In this document: positions 8,279 to 11,214 of the stretch, in pieces | Numbering within the stretch: the first letter of the stretch is position 1 | Layout of the letters: each line of letters starts with the position of its first letter | The notes under the pieces: generated by a model | What the model was told of the DNA's origin: nothing | Database searches by the model: none | Seen by the model: the letters and a program-made list of their open reading frames with translations, nothing else | Assembly (NCBI GenBank): GCA_002454015.1 | Contig: DKIB01000045.1 | Location: 1-11,214, forward strand | Reading direction: 5' to 3' | DNA from: Proteobacteria bacterium UBA6729 | GTDB taxonomy: Bacteria > Pseudomonadota > Gammaproteobacteria > Porifericomitales > Porifericomitaceae | Length of the DNA stretch: 11,214 nt | Made by a program: the position numbers and the translations under genes

Positions 8279-10678
8279 TTGCAGGGCGTGGCCCGACGGC
8301 GGCAAGCGACACATTCTGCCTGCCCTGGGCGGCGGGTATGCACGCTCCTGCTGATAACCATGGTTGTCGGCTGCGGTGGTGGGGGCGACCCGGGGGCCGG
8401 TATTTCCGCTCCACTGCCCCCCATGCAGGAAGCAGCAGAGATCGATGCCCTGGAGATGAGCTATGCAAATCATCCGGAATATCAGCAGCTGTGGGGCCTG
8501 GGCGTGGTGCATGCAGCACGTGCCTACGCCCTCCTCTCGCACCGTGACAGTCAGGCGGGCGGGGATGGGGATATCTCGCCGGGGCAGGGCACAGTGGTGG
8601 CCCTGATAGATACCGGCATTGATCTGGGGCATTGGGAGTTGAGCAATGCAGTAGCCCTGCCGTTGCGTGGTATTGTTCCCGCCGTCCTTGCGGTTACGGC
8701 CGCCGCACGGGAGGGCAGGATCCCTTCTCATGGCACATCGGTTTCCGGCGTGGTTGCAGCCCGGCGGGACGAGACCCTGCCGCCAGGGGCTGAACATCTG
8801 GCTGCCTCGCAAATACACGGTGTGGCCTGGGGTGTACGGCTGGAAATGACCGGCATCAATATCCCCGACCCGGATCCGTCCATTGGGGTGTACGAGCAGC
8901 CGACGGTAAACAGTCTGTTGGGCATAGGGGAGGGTACCATTGTCCCGATCCTGCGGACTGCCCTGCACAGTGAACCGGATCTACTCAACCTGAGCATCAG
9001 CATAAACGGGCTGGTTGAAAACTACAGTGCAGAGGAGCTGCGGCGTGTCTTTGGATCCCGGAGCCTGGAGAGGTTTGCACAGGCGGGGCGCACTGACAAA
9101 ACCCTGATTGTGGTGGCGGCGGGCAATGCGAATAACGAGCCCTGTGAGCCGGGTTCCAGAAATTGCTCGGGCAATGATACCATTCCTGCACGGAATCACA
9201 TAGTGGCCACATCCCCGGAGATCGTGGCCGGGTTGCCGGTACGCTTCCCGGCGTTGCGTGGGCATTTTACTGCGGTGGTGGCGGTGGACGGTGACGGGGA
9301 GGTCGCAGACTTTTCCAACCGTTGCGGGATCGCTGCCCACTGGTGCATTGCTGCACCCGGGGGGGATGGTGTAGAGCCCGGCATGCCACTGCTCTACTAC
9401 GGGCCGGGAGATTTCGGCGAACCGGGAATCCGCGGTTATCACCGGGCTCAGGGCACCTCTTTTGCGGCTCCGTTTGTGTCGGGGGGACTGGCAGTATTGC
9501 GGCATTGGTTCCGGGATCAACTGTCACCGGAGGAACTGCTCAGCCGGTTGTTTGAGACGGCAGCGGTTGAACCGGACAGGGTTGCCGGGGGGGCACAGTG
9601 TCCGGAACATCTGGATACCGATGGGGATCTGCGTGCCTGCGAGCTGTCCTCTGCCCTGGGTCGGGGGCTCATGGATCTGGATGCGGCCACGGCCCCACAG
9701 GGGGAGTTGTCCACCGGGGGCAGCCGGGTCGGGAGCGGCGTCCCCGTGGACAGCAGTTTTGTGCATGCCGGGATGGCGTTGGGGGATGCCATGACCCGAG
9801 CCTTTGCGGGGCGTGAAGTCGCAGTCTTTGACAGCCTGGGGGCACCCTTCTGGACTGGGCTGGATGGCTTCAGCAGAGCCGCCCCGACGGAGCTGCTGTG
9901 GCAACGGCTGTACCAGCCCGTGGAGCACAGCCCGGCCCTCGCCGACACTGCGGATGGGGTTGCTCTGGGTCTGTTGCCCATCGGCAGACAGGACTCCCAT
10001 CTGTCTCTGGCGGCGGGTGGCCTGCACCTGTCCTGGACTGCACGGCAGTTCTCCATGGCGGCCTTTTCCACACTGGATGGGGGCCGTACCGATGTGGGCG
10101 GGGTCAAGTTGGCCTGGAGAGCTGCTGATACCCCACTGGGGATCACTGCGGGCTGGTTACATGAGAGGCGAAGTCTGCTGCGCAGCACCGCGGCAGGTGC
10201 CTTTGGCAGGCTCTCCGCCCACACCCTGTATTCAGGTCTGGGGGGGCATATTGCTGCAGGCGACTGGCAGCTTGAGGTAAACACGGAGTTGGGCGCCGTC
10301 ATCGCCGCTGCGGAACCCGGTCTGCTGGATGAGATTTCCACGCTGTACACTTCAGCATTTTCCTTGGCGGCAACCCGTCGTCTGGGTGCACACAGTCGGC
10401 TGCAGCTGAGGGTATCGCAACCGTTGCGTGTGGAGCGGGGTCGGGCAGCACTGCGTGTACCCACCGGGCGAACCCGGACCGCCCGGGTGCTCCATGAAAC
10501 CGTGCAGGCCCCGCTGGCCCCCTCAGGCCGGCAAATAGATTTCTCTGCCGCCTGGCTGGGTGCCTCGGCACAGTCCGGACAGCTGGCTGTGGATATTCGC
10601 TATACACACGAACCCGGTCATAACGCGAGTGCGGCGGCTGCATTCAGTGTACTCGCCACCTGGCGGGTGTCTTTTTGA
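8279..10678 (+). CDS. S8 (subtilisin-like) serine protease with predicted lipoprotein signal and C-terminal autotransporter-like barrel
   Basis: A predicted cell-surface or secreted protease of 799 residues if started at TTG 8279; GTG 8288 (796 residues) is an equally good alternative, and no clear Shine-Dalgarno separates them. The N-terminus is basic (ARRR, GRR) followed by a short hydrophobic run and the lipobox MVVGC, with C32 as probable lipidation site and a GGGG spacer. The S8 domain covers about 100-475. The triad is D111 (VVALIDTGIDLGH), H151 (SHGTSVSGVVAA) and S394 (QGTSFAAPFVSGG), with oxyanion N283 (VVAAGNANN). Cys pairs C289/C296, C349/C356 and C441/C454 could form disulfides, as expected outside the cytoplasm. 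LDTDGD near 445-450 resembles a calcium-binding loop. About 495-799 is rich in alternating polar/apolar beta stretches (LRVSQPLRVERGRAALRVPTGR) and ends in WRVSF; a terminal aromatic residue is typical of BAM-inserted barrels. Neisseria NalP, known from the literature, combines lipidation, an S8 domain and a barrel in the same way. It starts 2 nt after lysS and is likely co-transcribed. Its substrate is unknown. Confidence 0.85.
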   Translation: MQGVARRRQATHSACPGRRVCTLLLITMVVGCGGGGDPGAGISAPLPPMQEAAEIDALEMSYANHPEYQQLWGLGVVHAARAYALLSHRDSQAGGDGDISPGQGTVVALIDTGIDLGHWELSNAVALPLRGIVPAVLAVTAAAREGRIPSHGTSVSGVVAARRDETLPPGAEHLAASQIHGVAWGVRLEMTGINIPDPDPSIGVYEQPTVNSLLGIGEGTIVPILRTALHSEPDLLNLSISINGLVENYSAEELRRVFGSRSLERFAQAGRTDKTLIVVAAGNANNEPCEPGSRNCSGNDTIPARNHIVATSPEIVAGLPVRFPALRGHFTAVVAVDGDGEVADFSNRCGIAAHWCIAAPGGDGVEPGMPLLYYGPGDFGEPGIRGYHRAQGTSFAAPFVSGGLAVLRHWFRDQLSPEELLSRLFETAAVEPDRVAGGAQCPEHLDTDGDLRACELSSALGRGLMDLDAATAPQGELSTGGSRVGSGVPVDSSFVHAGMALGDAMTRAFAGREVAVFDSLGAPFWTGLDGFSRAAPTELLWQRLYQPVEHSPALADTADGVALGLLPIGRQDSHLSLAAGGLHLSWTARQFSMAAFSTLDGGRTDVGGVKLAWRAADTPLGITAGWLHERRSLLRSTAAGAFGRLSAHTLYSGLGGHIAAGDWQLEVNTELGAVIAAAEPGLLDEISTLYTSAFSLAATRRLGAHSRLQLRVSQPLRVERGRAALRVPTGRTRTARVLHETVQAPLAPSGRQIDFSAAWLGASAQSGQLAVDIRYTHEPGHNASAAAAFSVLATWRVSF

Positions 10679-10706
10679 TGACCGTCGGCAGGACCAGTCC
10701 ATCCTG

Positions 10707-10735
10707 TTGAATCCCACTCTGGAATCTGCTATCAA
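10707..10735 (+). promoter_or_regulatory. candidate sigma-70 promoter downstream of the protease gene
   Basis: TTGAAT (10707-10712) and TATCAA (10730-10735) are separated by 17 bases, each matching four of six consensus positions. It would drive the short open stretch at 10760. Predicted by eye; such matches also arise by chance. Confidence 0.25.
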
Positions 10736-10759
10736 GATGGATAGTCATATGGGGGACCC

Positions 10760-10943
10760 ATGGATGTCTTGAGCAAGATGGCAACGTCATTCATTGGCCT
10801 GTTTGGGTCGCCCGTACGGTATGCCCTGCACCCCCCCTCTCCTGCTGGCCCTGTGGGCACCGCTGCTGCATGCAGCCTACCCGCAGCTGACACCCCAGGG
10901 CTGCCCTGTTCCGGAACTCCAGCATGACAGGTACACGCCCTGA
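10760..10943 (+). other. possible frame-broken small secreted-protein gene (C7 tract)
   Basis: A frame opens at ATG 10760 behind GGGGGA (10751-10756) and reads MDVLSKMATSFIGLFGSPVR before a Pro/Ala-rich, unconvincing stretch ending at TGA 10927. The neighbouring frame (ATG 10821, TGA 10943) reads PPLLLALWAPLLHAAYPQ, which looks like a Sec signal peptide with cleavage after HAA. The two frames meet at a run of seven C (10831-10837); with six C they would fuse into one signal-bearing peptide. A 5-bp hairpin, ATGGG and CCCAT (10749-10761), covers the ribosome site and start codon. It matches no known family, and neither product is assured. Confidence 0.15.
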
Positions 10944-11214
10944 GACTGTATTGAGAGTCACCGATCAGCTCCATGCAGTTCGCAGAAAGGACCACACTGC
11001 AGGTGCATATCTCCAGAGAGCACGCAATGTACACCATGAACGGTGACACAGGGGCTCCAGCTGGCCTCAGCCATAGCAGTGGGATGCCTGTCCGGCAGGG
11101 CGGTTGGGTATCGCAGCAGGGGAGGAGGCTTTGCAAGCGGGCAGCAAATGTGCGAGACTGGAGCCCTGATCGGCTGGCGCCGGGGCTGGGGGCTACGGGA
11201 TGAAAGGGGCAGAG

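Larger units (their letters stand above)
10679..11214. other. 536-bp right end with no supportable gene
   Basis: No open frame here is recognised, and none combines good length, a Shine-Dalgarno and family similarity. Three overlapping plus-strand stretches are visible: 10760-10927, 10821-10943 (signal-peptide-like) and 10973-11203 (76 codons, no Shine-Dalgarno). A fourth opens at GTG 11043 and runs to the edge, reading LQLASAIAVGCLSGRAVGYR. The first and third share one frame, separated by two stops; the second and fourth share another. This pattern fits a decayed gene or non-coding DNA. No T-run terminator follows the protease gene, so where the operon ends is unclear. Confidence 0.5.

Noticed and set aside
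10732..11136. 134-codon minus-strand open frame at the right end
   Set aside because: Begins with TTG, has no clear ribosome site, an odd Cys-rich composition and no recognisable similarity.
1..11214. CRISPR arrays, tRNA or rRNA genes, complete insertion sequences, phage genes
   Set aside because: No spaced repeats, cloverleaf, rRNA sequence or transposase/phage proteins could be seen by eye; a covariance-model scan and repeat finder would be the decisive tests.

Overview
The window looks like a chromosomal piece of a GC-rich gammaproteobacterium. The basis is the protein types: a hexameric-type (type II) citrate synthase, a cytosolic-type NAD malate dehydrogenase, an RF2 with the classical +1 frameshift site, and the prfB-lysS pairing known from Enterobacteria and relatives. 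No genus can be named from this sequence alone.

Layout. Left, on the minus strand: sucA (E1 of 2-oxoglutarate dehydrogenase) followed by the start of sucB (E2). sucB stops after only its lipoyl domain, exactly where the DNA switches from very GC-rich to AT-rich, 30-40 bases from the window edge. Centre and right, on the plus strand and divergent from sucA: gltA, mdh, prfB, lysS and an S8-family protease with a putative outer-membrane barrel domain. These five genes are packed almost without gaps: gltA/mdh overlap by 8 nt, mdh/prfB are 2 nt apart (or overlap by 4), prfB/lysS overlap by 4 nt, and lysS/protease are 2 nt apart. They probably form one transcription unit from 3405 to 10678. The last 536 bases hold no gene I can support, only a candidate promoter and short, frame-broken open stretches.

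How the genes work together. SucA/SucB, GltA and Mdh are three steps of the TCA cycle: 2-oxoglutarate to succinyl-CoA, oxaloacetate plus acetyl-CoA to citrate, and malate to oxaloacetate. The 243-bp divergent region between sucA and gltA is the natural place for shared control. RF2 and lysyl-tRNA synthetase serve translation. RF2 is made only if ribosomes shift frame at AGGGGG-TAT-CTT-TGA, so a naive gene call starting at 5764 misses the true N-terminus. The last gene is a predicted lipoprotein-anchored subtilase with a C-terminal barrel-like region, an unexpected partner for a housekeeping operon.

Most worth a second look: the abrupt end of sucB, the NalP-like lipobox on the protease, an Arg-to-Cys change in motif 2 of LysRS (residue 264), and the unexplained right end. 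I saw no CRISPR array, tRNA, rRNA, complete insertion sequence or clearly novel multi-gene system.
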